From Thunnus maccoyii (lineage: Eukaryota > Chordata > Actinopteri > Scombriformes > Scombridae), in assembly GCF_910596095.1 (NCBI RefSeq), contig NC_056550.1:8688501-8752500 (forward strand): 64,000 nucleotides of DNA, in the 5' to 3' direction. The translations under genes and the position numbers were made by a program. The notes beneath the pieces were generated by a model. The model worked only from the letters and a program-made list of their open reading frames with translations, made no database searches and had not been told where the DNA came from. Shown in pieces: positions 1 through 11,400 of the stretch; position 1 is the stretch's first letter; every line of letters starts with the position of its first letter.

Positions 1-889
1 GTCCTGTGCTCTCCTTACACATCCTTTATTCGCTGTGTGCGTGTGTGTGTTATCTTTCATGTCTTTCTGCCAACAGAGGCTCGTTGCTGTCACTGACACA
101 GATGTGTGTGTGTGTGCAAGGTCAGTCAGAGGGTGGAGAATTGGAGGAGTTCTCGCTGGCATTTGGAGCAGTTTAGAAAGACCTTTAAAACCAACTGTGA
201 TGCCACATTTACCAACGTAGCTTCAAGCGAGGGGAGAGCGCTTTTTCTGAGCCAATTCAAACAAGAAACAGATGAAAAGTAGGCTAAAAGGATTCACATT
301 TTTATGGTAGCTCTGATTCATAAGGGAGTGTCCAACGGAGAGATACGGGAGTGTGTGCATGCACGCTTAAAGTATAATGAGAAAACTCTCTCTGGTCTAT
401 GATTTCAGACAAATGTGGGTCTTTAGAGAAGGGGAGGAGGGTTTATGTGTGAGCCACAGGGCGCAGACTCAAGTGTCAGAAAAAAAGAGAGAGAAAAAAA
501 AAAAAAAATCACACAAAGACTTAGGAGGGAGAGAGCGAGAAGGGGAGGAGGACACGGGACAGTGTGGTGAAAGATCACCCCCTAGTGGTAACCCACAGAC
601 CAGGAAGAGAGACAGCATGAGCGAGGGTGACAGTGCGTCTGGGACCTGTTGGACGATCTGTCGAGAAGCAGGAACTCACCTGAGTTCTTATACCTTGGCT
701 AAAAATACAGCCGATGACGTCGGAGTCAACCCGTGTCCAGGGCGTGTCTTCAAACAAGTCATTTAAATAATCAGTTGTGAAACTGAGTGTGAATGAAATG
801 TGACGATAGTTGCCGAGACACACGCCGCTGAATGATGTACGAATGACAGGAATGTGAACAGGGCTGCAGCTTGATGACAATCAGGCGTT

Positions 890-896
<7 letters not shown>

Positions 897-929
<33 letters not shown>
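897..929 (+). repeat. (CA)n microsatellite
   Basis: Pure CA run of 33 bp; one of several CA/GT tracts in 1-4 kb. Confidence 0.9.
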
Positions 930-930
<1 letters not shown>

Positions 931-1272
931 GGAAAAAAAAACACACTCCAACTTTTATCTGGAAAAAAAAAAAAAAAACATTCATTCATAAGCACTCACT
1001 CCTCCCTTCAGTCCTTTTCTCTTCCTGTGCTTCTTGCTCTTACTTGTCCTCTATCTTCATTCAATTCACTCCTTTCCCCTGGGTCCTACCCTCCTTCCTC
1101 CCCTCCCCTCCCCTCCAATATCTCCTTCCTCCATCTCCATTCATTTCTTTCCTCTCTTCCTCTGGATCTTTCTCTTTTTCTATCTCTCTCTTCCCTCCTG
1201 GTGCAGGCTGCAGCAGCCCTTATAAGGTGGTGCAAGTCGCTTGCGGGGCTTCTGATTGGGGGGCTGCATCGA

Positions 1273-1303
<31 letters not shown>

Positions 1304-3204
1304 CATGAGTGTGTTTTTTTGGTGGGGAGGTGGCTTTTACTGCAATCAAAATTGAGTGCAGATAACTGGGCAGGGAGAGAGGAGAAGAGATGTACACCTA
1401 ACATGACTGTACAGATTGGGTTTTTTTTTTTTGCATGTTCTGGTTTATAAAATGCGTCTTTGGGGGAAAGTGATGAGACATGCAGAAGATGTGAAAATGG
1501 ATAACAACACTTAGAGATTACACAAACACACTAGTGCACAGATCCAGCTCTTGTTTGCACTCTGACTGTCTTCCAGTGGCCTACATTTTACATTCCTCTG
1601 CTTTCATGAAGCAATCATACGCGGGCCAAGAGCAAGCCTGTCCAAATGTCCTCATAACCACATGTGGAATACATTAGCATCCACTTGTGTGTGTGCATGT
1701 ATGTGTGTGTGTGTGTGTAGGTCAGACAGAGCCGGGGGAGAAAGAAAGAGAAGGAGACAGGGAGGGAGGAGAATCTGGGTCAAACTTGATCTGAACCACA
1801 TTTGAAATGGAGGGAGAAGTGTGTCCGACCAGTAAGAAACCAGTACAAGGGGAGTGGAAAGAGCGGCCGGCCAATGAGGCAGCGGTGTGAACGAAGGCGG
1901 GTGGGCTTACGGAAGTGTGTCAGTTACATAATGAAGCCCCTCCCTGCTCCTAGACTGAGCGGGCGACTGTACAACAACTGTCTAACCGTGCTTATGCTGA
2001 CAGGAACCAGGAACCAGGATAAATAAATTTAAAAAAGAAAAAAAACACATTAAAGCCAGTCTATCTAATAATTATATTCTTATTTATGAGGGGGTTTCCA
2101 TTGCACAGAAGGGAAAAACTCCAGACAACACACACCTCAGCAGCCATGGACTCACATCCTGATTCTTGCACACATTAAAGAGGAAGCAAGTTGGGTTAAC
2201 TTTTTGTGCGGTTGTCCAAAAAAAGTACGAGCCTCGGTTCCTTCATCACTCAAAAGTGTCTGATACCGTAAACATGTCGGCTTCTACTGTTTGACCTAAA
2301 TCTGCAGTTGTTGGTTACAGATATTCAGAAAAAGGTTCTGGCATGAAGATATCTGGAGCATGTCTAATTTTTTTTTTTTTTTTTTTGCATCTTTGGGTGT
2401 GTATGAGTATGTAATAGGGTGCAGCTGTGCAGTGACACTGCAGAGCTGACAAGATGAACCTCTGGCTCCACCTACAGGTTAATGCAGAGAATAGCAGAAG
2501 AAAGGATGAACATCCTCATCTGCACCGAACTTCTGCATTTATGTAACCTCAGAGGTTTGCAGGATTTCAGGTAGTTTCATTGTACTTTCCAACAAAACTC
2601 TGATATGACGATGTTGGACATAAACAAGGACATTACTGGTAACAGAGAAAAGCCGCTTGGTTTAGAAACAGTAGGGGACAAATCTGGAATGACAACTCAC
2701 CACAAGTTAGAGGAACTAGCTGAGTTTGGGTCAGCAGATGTAAAATGACTCTTTATCATTTGACCACCTGAGAAACAAAATCTAATTATGTGATGAAATA
2801 ATAACTTATTCACAAGAGGTCCAGGCTGAATGGGTGGGAAAGTTGGTGATGTCTGGCGATTGTGCACAACCACTTTCATCAAGAAGCTGGGAGGTTTAGG
2901 ACACCAGTTGGATGGAGCCAAAGGTTTAGAAATCCATGTCACAGTTAAGCCAGCTGCCTTAATTCATCTAATACTACAATATGGCAGCAGAGCTGTTGTA
3001 GTAATTCACCGCCCAGCTGTATTTCTAATCATCTCTATGTCATGTCGGCACTGCACTAAACTGTACAGAATGGGGCTGTCAGAGAAAATGTTGGGAAATG
3101 GAAAACAGCGAAAAATGCAGATCACATTCTCTCGGAGCCAAAGTGCTTGTTTTGTCTGATGTACACTTCAAAATCCAAACATATTTAATATACAGAGATA
3201 AAAA

Positions 3205-3295
3205 ATGTAGTAAATCCTCGCAAATTTGAGAAGCAGGGATCTGCAAATGTTTGGCATGTTTGCTTGATAAATGACTATCAAAACTGATTATTTAG
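3205..3295 (+). repeat. Family A repeat fragment (3' part)
   Basis: The fragment matches the distal part of the family: AAATCCTCGCAAATTTGAGAAG, then CTGCAAATGTTTGGCATGTTT and a CTGATTATTT end. Confidence 0.65.
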
Positions 3296-3749
3296 AAGGA
3301 CTAATAGTCTCGGCACTTGTTTGAAAATGAGATATATACATGCAGAAATACATAATCAACAAAAAGGAGGGAGGGCTTAACCTAGTGCCATAGTGCCAAG
3401 AGGTGAGTAAACATATAGTGTTTACAATAACATTCGCACACATTTATTATGTTGGAGTGTTGACATAACCCCACCTCTCTCTCTCTCTCCCCCATTCCGG
3501 GAATGCGGTGATATTAAGAGTGTGTGTTTGTGTTGAGTCAGAAAGAGAGGAGTGAGTGTGAGACACAAGAGCATAAACAGACGGAGACAAAGACGCTTCA
3601 AGAGAAAGATGAGGGGGTTGCATTTGTGTGGAAAGAGTCAGAATAAAACCGTATGCATGTGTGTGTGTCTGTGTGTGTGTTTCCGCTGAATAATGGAGAT
3701 CTTCAGACTGGAATCCATGTGACAGCTTTGGCAGACAAAAAGCAACGCC

Positions 3750-3774
3750 TCCCCCCCCCCCCCCCCCCCCCCCC
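3750..3774 (+). repeat. Poly-C run of 25
   Basis: Uninterrupted C run in the presumed rnf216 intron. Confidence 0.95.
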
Positions 3775-4207
3775 GCATTCCTCAGACAGAGGGAGGAGGC
3801 CCAGGGATAAACAGAGAGGGAGAGACAGAGGTGGCAACCTCGCCAGATGGAACCGTTTCATCTCCATCATCTCCATAAAACTCTTCATCAATCTTTCCTC
3901 TCTCACATATTTTGATCTCATGTCTGAGCTGCGCCGACATGATTTACGCTGAAGAGGACGGGTGCACACGGGGCCTTCAATGCAACACCGGGTTTTTCTG
4001 TCACGATGGACTGAATTATTCATGTCTCCTCTTGAATTTAAATCAAGGTCCAATCTCTCCTTTGTACAGTATGATTTACCTCTGAGAAACAGCCATATGT
4101 GACTACAATAGAGGGCTGCGTATAATATGCAAGAGCCAAAGTGTTTTGAAAGTGAACATATGGCTTTACAGTTGAGGTCTGTAGAGGAAAGAGAGAGTAG
4201 GACTGAC

Positions 4208-7200
4208 CTTGCGGCATCGAGGGTTGGGACAGCTAAATAGAGACATGTCTTTGTCCAACAAGGCCGGGAAGTTGCAAAACGGACACCTGCAAAAGTCAGA
4301 GAGGAAGTGGAAGGAGTGAGAAGGAGAGGAAATGTATTGTTACAGCTGTACATGAGACACAGAAAACACACAGACCTTTAGTTAACATTCAGGGTGACTG
4401 GATGTTCAAAACAGCCACATGTGTCCGACACTTAAAAACAAAGTGTGAATATGTCGGTGGAAACAAACTGCTTGAGTATCAATGACCTGGTCAGAAATGA
4501 TGGATGGAAACACGTGTCTGCTGTACATCATAAAGGATGTAAACACTACAAAACAAGGGTCATGTGTAGACAGTTCAGATACGAGTGTAAACACACACTT
4601 ACCGCACAAGTTCATCAGCACAGGTGGCAGCGACCGCCTCCTCCGCCTGCCTCTCATAATATTTATAGAGTATGTTCTCTGGTAGCACCTTTTCCAACTC
4701 GAACACTGGGTAGGAACACGGGCAGCCTCCCTCCATGCAGCTCAGCTCCAACTGCAACATCAACACACACACACAAATGCACAGATGCAATCACAAACCA
4801 CTTTCAGCTCACTGCAAACACTCGGTCACACACGCAGGCATGTTCCCTGACATAAATATCTGAATTTATAACTACAGTATTTACATTTTATTTGACTGTC
4901 ACTTCACTTTGTACGGCTATTCTCCTGCTCAAGAAGACATTGGTTTTCATGGCGATAGTCACTTATAGTTGCCTGGCAACATTAGTAGGTAGGCCCTATT
5001 CACATCATTTGAGGAGAACAGTGTGCGTCCGTACCTTTCCGGAGCCGAATACTGCCTCCTGAGCGTATTTGACCAGGCACTCTTTACAGAACAGGTGGCC
5101 GTCTGAACACTGTGTCATTTTCTCAAACGCAAACTCCCCGTAGCAGCAGCCACACTCGATCAGCTGGCCGTCCTGGAGACAGAATCATACACAGATGTAT
5201 TTTATGCAACTCTGATTTTTAACCTAAATTAAGAAGAGTGACCTATAAAACAAGTAGTCTACAGGATATTCTACAGGTAAATTACTTTTCAGGGAAACTT
5301 CAAGAACAGCAATTTTATTCGGCTGGCTGACTTTGGAGGAAATACTCTTTTAAATCTGAGTCCTAGAATTACTCATCAATAAATCATGCAGCTATCTTAT
5401 ATATAGGTTCAGCAGCAACCCTGTGAATGATTGATAAATACTATCCTGAACAAGCACACCAACAGCCTCTGAGTGTGTCTGTAAAGACTTTCCATCTGTT
5501 CATCAAGAGCGAGGTCATGCTTTGAGTGGATGTTAAATCTGTCAGCTTTTACAACATGATGACTACATCTTGCTTGGTGGAAGTATGTGTGCTTCCTACC
5601 TTCTTATATTCATCTTCATTGACCTGCAGAGCCAGGAGGAAGTCCTCATGCTGGAGAGAGAAGAAGGCAGGAGAAAGACTGTCAGACAGAGTGACTTTCC
5701 TGGTGTGGGCGTACTCTCAATCATGTACAATACAAAAAACAAAAAGTTGTATAAAGTCTGTAGGCAAAGCTGTAATACTGAGAGATAGAGAGACATTATG
5801 AATTACATCATATGTAACTCTCACAGAAGAAAAGACAGATGTATGTGTGTTTACCTCTGCCCATTCCTTGGCTTTCTGCTGATAAAATGAAAGCTCCTTC
5901 TGAACAGAAGCTTCCAGATTGCTGTACGTCCTGCAGTAGCGACGGTCGTTCTCCAAGAAATACATCCTCTTGTCAAACTTCACTGAACCTGGTGGACAGA
6001 GGGAACCAAGTGAGTGAGAGAGCCTGGATACCTTAAATCCTACATTCATATTCTTTCTGACCAGAGACGAAAAATGTCCTCTCAATGACGCATCTCCGGC
6101 TTTTCAGTCAAACTCAATTACCAAAGCGAATAAGATAATGGCAGCAAGGCATTATCAGCAAACGATGGCTTGTTACATCCACTGCAAGAACTAATGCACA
6201 AACAAATGGGTAAGAAAAAAAGCGAGAAACTCTGTTCACCGTGCTCAAAGTGGAAATCAACGTAGCAGCGCTCAGAGGAGGCTCTGCTCCGTCGTCTCTT
6301 TCCTGAGGGGTCGCCTGATTCTTGCCACTTCTTCAGAGCTTCACATAAGGCCTGAGAGGGGCGGAGAGAGAGAGAGAGAGAAAGAGCGGGAGAATTGTAA
6401 TTGCATTCCTGACACCGACAATCATCAGCGACGTACGGTGTAGTACGAGTCTACAGGTACCTTGCGTGTGATTGCATAGTGTCCCTTCAGGACATTGAGG
6501 GCCCATTTGATGTCCTGACAGCTGAGCATCCTGAAATCCGCCATGAGCAAGTCGGCAGCCTGCATCACAGCCTCGGGTCCCACCGTCCCCAGCTTGGCAT
6601 AGTCGAACAGGTCCTCTGTCACCTGGAAAGACCCGTCAGACAAGCATAAACACAGTACCCAGACACTGAGCTTCACAGGTGAATATGGAACTGTTATTAA
6701 AATGACAAATGAAAAGTTACAATTACATAGCTGCAATTTGGACAAATTAGGCTTTTTGTCTTGTAGAGTTGGGAACAGTTGAATAATATATAGAATAATC
6801 AGGTTTTATGGCAGAAGAGACTGAAGAGGTTTGTTTGTGCAATCTGCCGTTGTGTCTGTTGTTGTCTCTTGTTTTATGCTTTCATAAGTGTGTGTTTAGT
6901 AAACTTTGCTCGGGCAGAGGAACAATACAATTGAGGGCCGCAAATAACAATTATTTTTATTATCTATTAATCAATTACTTGTTTAGTCGATAAAAAATGT
7001 TTGAAAAATAGTGAAAAAAATTGCATTTACTAGTTCTTAGAGACAGTCTTCAATTTGTTTTGTCTGACTAACAGTCCAAAACCTTAAGATAATCAATTCA
7101 CTGTCATATATGACAAAGAAAAACAAGCTGGAACCTTGAAAAACTAAATTTAAATATGACCTTTTTTACTGAAAAATGTGCACTTATTAGTTACATGTTT

Positions 7201-8447
7201 TACAGGTTCTATATTCTAGTGAAGTACTTCCCAAATGTGTTTATTTGAATTGATTTTAAACTTGATATTTTTTAACACTATTCATTAAACAGAAGTATTG
7301 TTAGAAAACTTTTTTAAAATGAACTGTTAATGTTTAGGTCAAGTTTACATTCGTGCCATCACTTGGAGTAACAGATGCTGGGCCTTTCAAACATTTATTT
7401 ATTACTTTTAGCTCACTATATCAACCATTAATCCTTTATTTTTAGCTAGCTATCTATTTCAACCACTTTCTCCATTACTTTTAGGTAAATATTTAAACTG
7501 TATATTCATCACTTTTAGCTGACTATATAAACTGAATATCCATTATCTTGAAAGTGTTTAATCATTACTCTGTGTATTTATTGCTTTTAGCTAAATGTTT
7601 CAACTTTTTGGCTTGCTGTCTCTTTGCTATAGTTTACACTCTAAATTAGGTCATGTGGTGTTGAGGTGTTACAGCTGACTCAGTATGTGAATATATAAAA
7701 TCCAATTGTAATTTCTTTTTTTTTTTCAAATTATTTACGCTATCCAACAATCTTTCCATGTATCCCCTGGCAACTGCAGAAGTACCACCTGGGATACAAG
7801 TACCCCTGGTTGGGAATCACTGATCTAATGGGTTAAACACACATATACACATACCTCTGTCTGGGTGTCTCCAGACTCCAGTAGGATGCTGGTGGGAGGT
7901 GCTGCGGCCGCTGCAGTGTCTCCCCTGGGATACTCTGGGTTCTCCAACAGCAGGTTACAGATACTGGAAACACAACAGAGGAAAGCTGCATGTAAACAAG
8001 CTTGCATACAAACACACAGTTACAGGAATGTATGCTGATGTTCTGGCAGTAGTCGTCAACATACACCCAACATTTAAATACAGATTCTATACTGTGTCCT
8101 GCTGAAATCGTGGCAATAAAATGAACACCTTCATTTTTCTACTTTATGTGGGAAAAATATGTAACTCAACTGACCAGTTAAGACAGTCTGTTTGTTGAAG
8201 TCAGGCATTTTTGATAGTTCAATAAATCCTCAAAATAAAAATCATGTAAGAGACATCTAACCTATAATAATGAAAATGTACAAAATGTACAACATACATA
8301 AAGAAACTCAACATTGCAAAGGATGTCTGAAAATCTTGTATTATGTTAAATCATAACTTCTGGCTCAAATCACAACAGACTCATTTTAAATCATGACATT
8401 AAATCCAGACTGCTGAACCCTCAGCAAATCCTTTTTTAATGCAATGT

Positions 8448-8492
<45 letters not shown>

Positions 8493-11400
8493 TTCCTATC
8501 CTACTCTCTTACCAGTGAAACTTTGACCTTATTCAGAGAAAAAGACATAAATACTGAAAAGGTTGGAATTGTGCTATAAAACTGCAGCAGAATCGATCTT
8601 TTTTTTTTCTCCCCAACTAGACAAAAGCCAAAATAAATCAGCAGGTATTCATTTAATTTACTGAACAGTGGTCATATCTCCACAGTACTGGGGAAAAAAG
8701 ATTGAGGTTTCTTACACATTCAAGTCTTTCACATTATTCTTTTGGATCAGTTCTGCTACATAGGCTTCTTGGACATCTGGGAAAAGATCCAACTGTAGAG
8801 GATACACAAAGAGTTGAAGAGACACAGGCAGAAAAGAGGCATGGAGTTGGGACAGAGGAAGTGAAAGGCATGTAGTCACAACACGAGAAGATCATTTAAC
8901 ATTTTAACTAACTTATGAGCTCCAGTTCAGGCGTCGTTCGCGTGATACTCACAACACCAGTGATGAGGGTTCTGACGTGGGGCTGCAGCTCCAGTCTCTG
9001 ACGCGGCGCAGAGGGACCAGGCCTTGCATCCTCTATTCGGGGAATGTCCTCTGGTGCGGGGGGGACTGCGACCAGACCGGGGGCTAGATTGACCCTTTCT
9101 AGGTTTGGGGCTGGAGCCAGAAAGAGACGATCCTCTCCTCTGTTGTGGGGGACTGACGCTATGGGAGCTGGAGGAGCGGGAGGGTTAGAGTTTGCATGAA
9201 GCACCCTGATGTTGAGGCTGCGGACTGGTGGGACCACATTGGAGGCGTCAGCCTGTGGTTGCAGGTTGGGAACAGCCTCCCCAGGCGCCTGGCTCCCTAG
9301 GATGATCCGGTGACCTGCCTCTGGAGGTCCTAGTCTTTCTGGGGCTGCAGCTATTAACACTGCAGGGGGTATCACCGGGATCACCTGAGGAGCTTGAGGG
9401 GCCTGGACTGGACCCTGGGCTGGGGCCTGAGCCAACGGCTGTGGTTCAATCTGAATGAGGTTGCCCTGCATGCGATTGAGTGACACGGGCTGCAGCGGGT
9501 CCTGCGGCCTGAGCTGCAGCTGGGGTTGGGTTATTAGAGCAGAGGCTTGGATGCTCGGCTGTTGTGGAAGGACGACTAGCTTCACCTCCTTCAACTGGAT
9601 GAGACGCGGCTGTAGGTTTGCGCTCCCACTGGACTGAGGCTGTGTAGATGTACCGGGCTGAGGCTGAGTCCGCGTGTGAAACTGTGACTGAGGATGTGCA
9701 GATGAAGTACTGGCCTGAGGATTGTCTTGTGTATGAGTACTTGTACTAGCCTTTTCTTGAGTTTTTGTAGAAGCACTTGATGAAGTCATTGAAAACTCAG
9801 AAGAAAAGTGCATGGTACTGGTGGAGGTACTCGGTTGGGGCCCCACCAATAAGAGTGCTGAAGAGCCAGCTTGTGGCTGTGTGAGTCCAGATGTGCTCGG
9901 CTGAGGCTGAAGAAGTGCTCGTATAGGTGCTCTCGTTGTGATGCCGCTAGCCTTAGCATTTGTGGAGGTAGATGGGGTTTGGATAGGAGAAACTGCTTGG
10001 TGCTCCACTTTTGTATGTGCTGACGTACCGTCCTGTTGCTGTGAGTTTGTGTTAAGTTTTGGCTGAGACAGTGTGAATGATGAAGAGCTAGGCTGTGGCT
10101 GTGTCAGTCCAGATGTGCTAGCCTGCTCTAGTATCTGTGTTCGTATGGCTGGCCGTACTGCAGAGGCCTTGGCATCTCTGGAGGTAGAGGGGGCAGAGCC
10201 AGGGTCCCCTGTGGGAACCCCAGAAGTTGCGCTACTTTGACCAAAAACGTGAATTAGGTTGTGAGAGGCCCCGCTCCATTTCGCTGCTGGGCGAATTACA
10301 TGTCTGCGTGCAGGAGTCAGAGGCTGAAGGAAAAGACAGGAGGCAAAAGAGTTAACTGCCACATTAGCAGATGAATGGAAACAATGATGATATTTCTGTT
10401 GCAACTTTTTCTTTTACTTTTGCAGCTCAACATGCCAACTGTCTAACAAAAGACATTTACATTTCCTTCAAACTTTTACCTTTTGTGTAGAAAGCAACAG
10501 AGAAGATTCAAATACTTAAGACGCTGTAAACACACTATACACACACAATAAAGGTTTATCAGTCACCTCCAGTATGCTGACGTCGTCATCATCGGCATCA
10601 TCCGGGACAACAACAGGACTGCAAGGTACCAGAGTCACGGGCTCCTCATCAGAGTCATCAGAAATGGTGATGAGTTTAGGCTCCCTTTGACGGGCACGTG
10701 AGCCTACACAGACACATGCACTTGAGTTAATATTAGCATTAAATTGAGTAAACTGCATGGAGACAGAAAAAAAGATGAATGATTAGAAATTTGTGTCATG
10801 TTTTGATATGTATGTCATCAAGAGACAATGTGTGTGAAAAGAGAAGTGAGAATGTGGCATGAGTCATTGTTGAATTTTTATGATGATATTGTTGTGTTGG
10901 CCAGAAATATTTTTGTAAACAACATTATTATTGTATTTTTTAGAGTATTAGCTGCAAACACTGCAGAGCAACTTTAAGAATTATTTTACAGCTTTTGTTA
11001 CACTGCAGGGCACAAAGGAAACAGGTCTGCACACTGTTAGCCTCCAAATAAATAGTTTATTTCTCTTTTTCTCTTTTCATGGTAACATTTCATCAGTCAA
11101 GTGTGAAACAGAAAAAAGACACTTCCTGTAGAGGCAGTAAACAACTGGAAGCACCATCACCTGCTGGTCAGCAGGCAGCAGGGGAAAAACACCACAAGAT
11201 GGCGATCACAGTACTCCAGAAAAAGAAACAACACAAAAAAAACAAACAAACAAAAAAAATACCAGTAGGTTATGCATATTTGCAGTGAGTACTTGGGATA
11301 TATATACTTTTTCCCCTTGAGATTTATACTGTGTTTATACTGTGTTTTGCCTTTTGGTTCCCATTATTAGAGAACTTTAAAACTATTTTTGTGTGTTTGC

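Larger units (their letters stand above)
1..4207 (-). other. Presumed rnf216 intron (3' side of the gene), repeat-rich
   Basis: I see no convincing exon on either strand here. A Cys-rich match to the remainder of the RNF216 IBR, RING2 and C terminus was looked for and not found. The exon ending at 4208 has a good GT donor, so this stretch is most simply part of one long rnf216 intron cut by the window edge. It holds CA/GT microsatellites (897-929, 1278-1303, around 1688-1718), a poly-C run (3750-3774) and a fragment of a dispersed repeat (3205-3295). Confidence 0.6.

Noticed and set aside
575..880. Minus-strand frame near 0.6-0.9 kb as a possible rnf216 exon
   Set aside because: It contains no RBR-type Cys/His spacing and no RNF216 block.
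1802..2026. Plus-strand 74-codon frame rich in Arg and Lys
   Set aside because: Basic composition and a GA-rich flank look coding-like, but no family, splice or promoter context supports it.
3703..4371. A minus-strand open frame of 222 codons at 3.7-4.4 kb
   Set aside because: It is in the wrong frame over the rnf216 exon 4208-4286 and runs into the poly-C tract as poly-Gly; no conserved motif.
10324..10404. Extension of the long rnf216 exon to an ATG at 10404
   Set aside because: An AG acceptor precedes base 10323, the phase fits the upstream acidic exon, and the extension lacks conservation; the ATG at 13430 is the family start.
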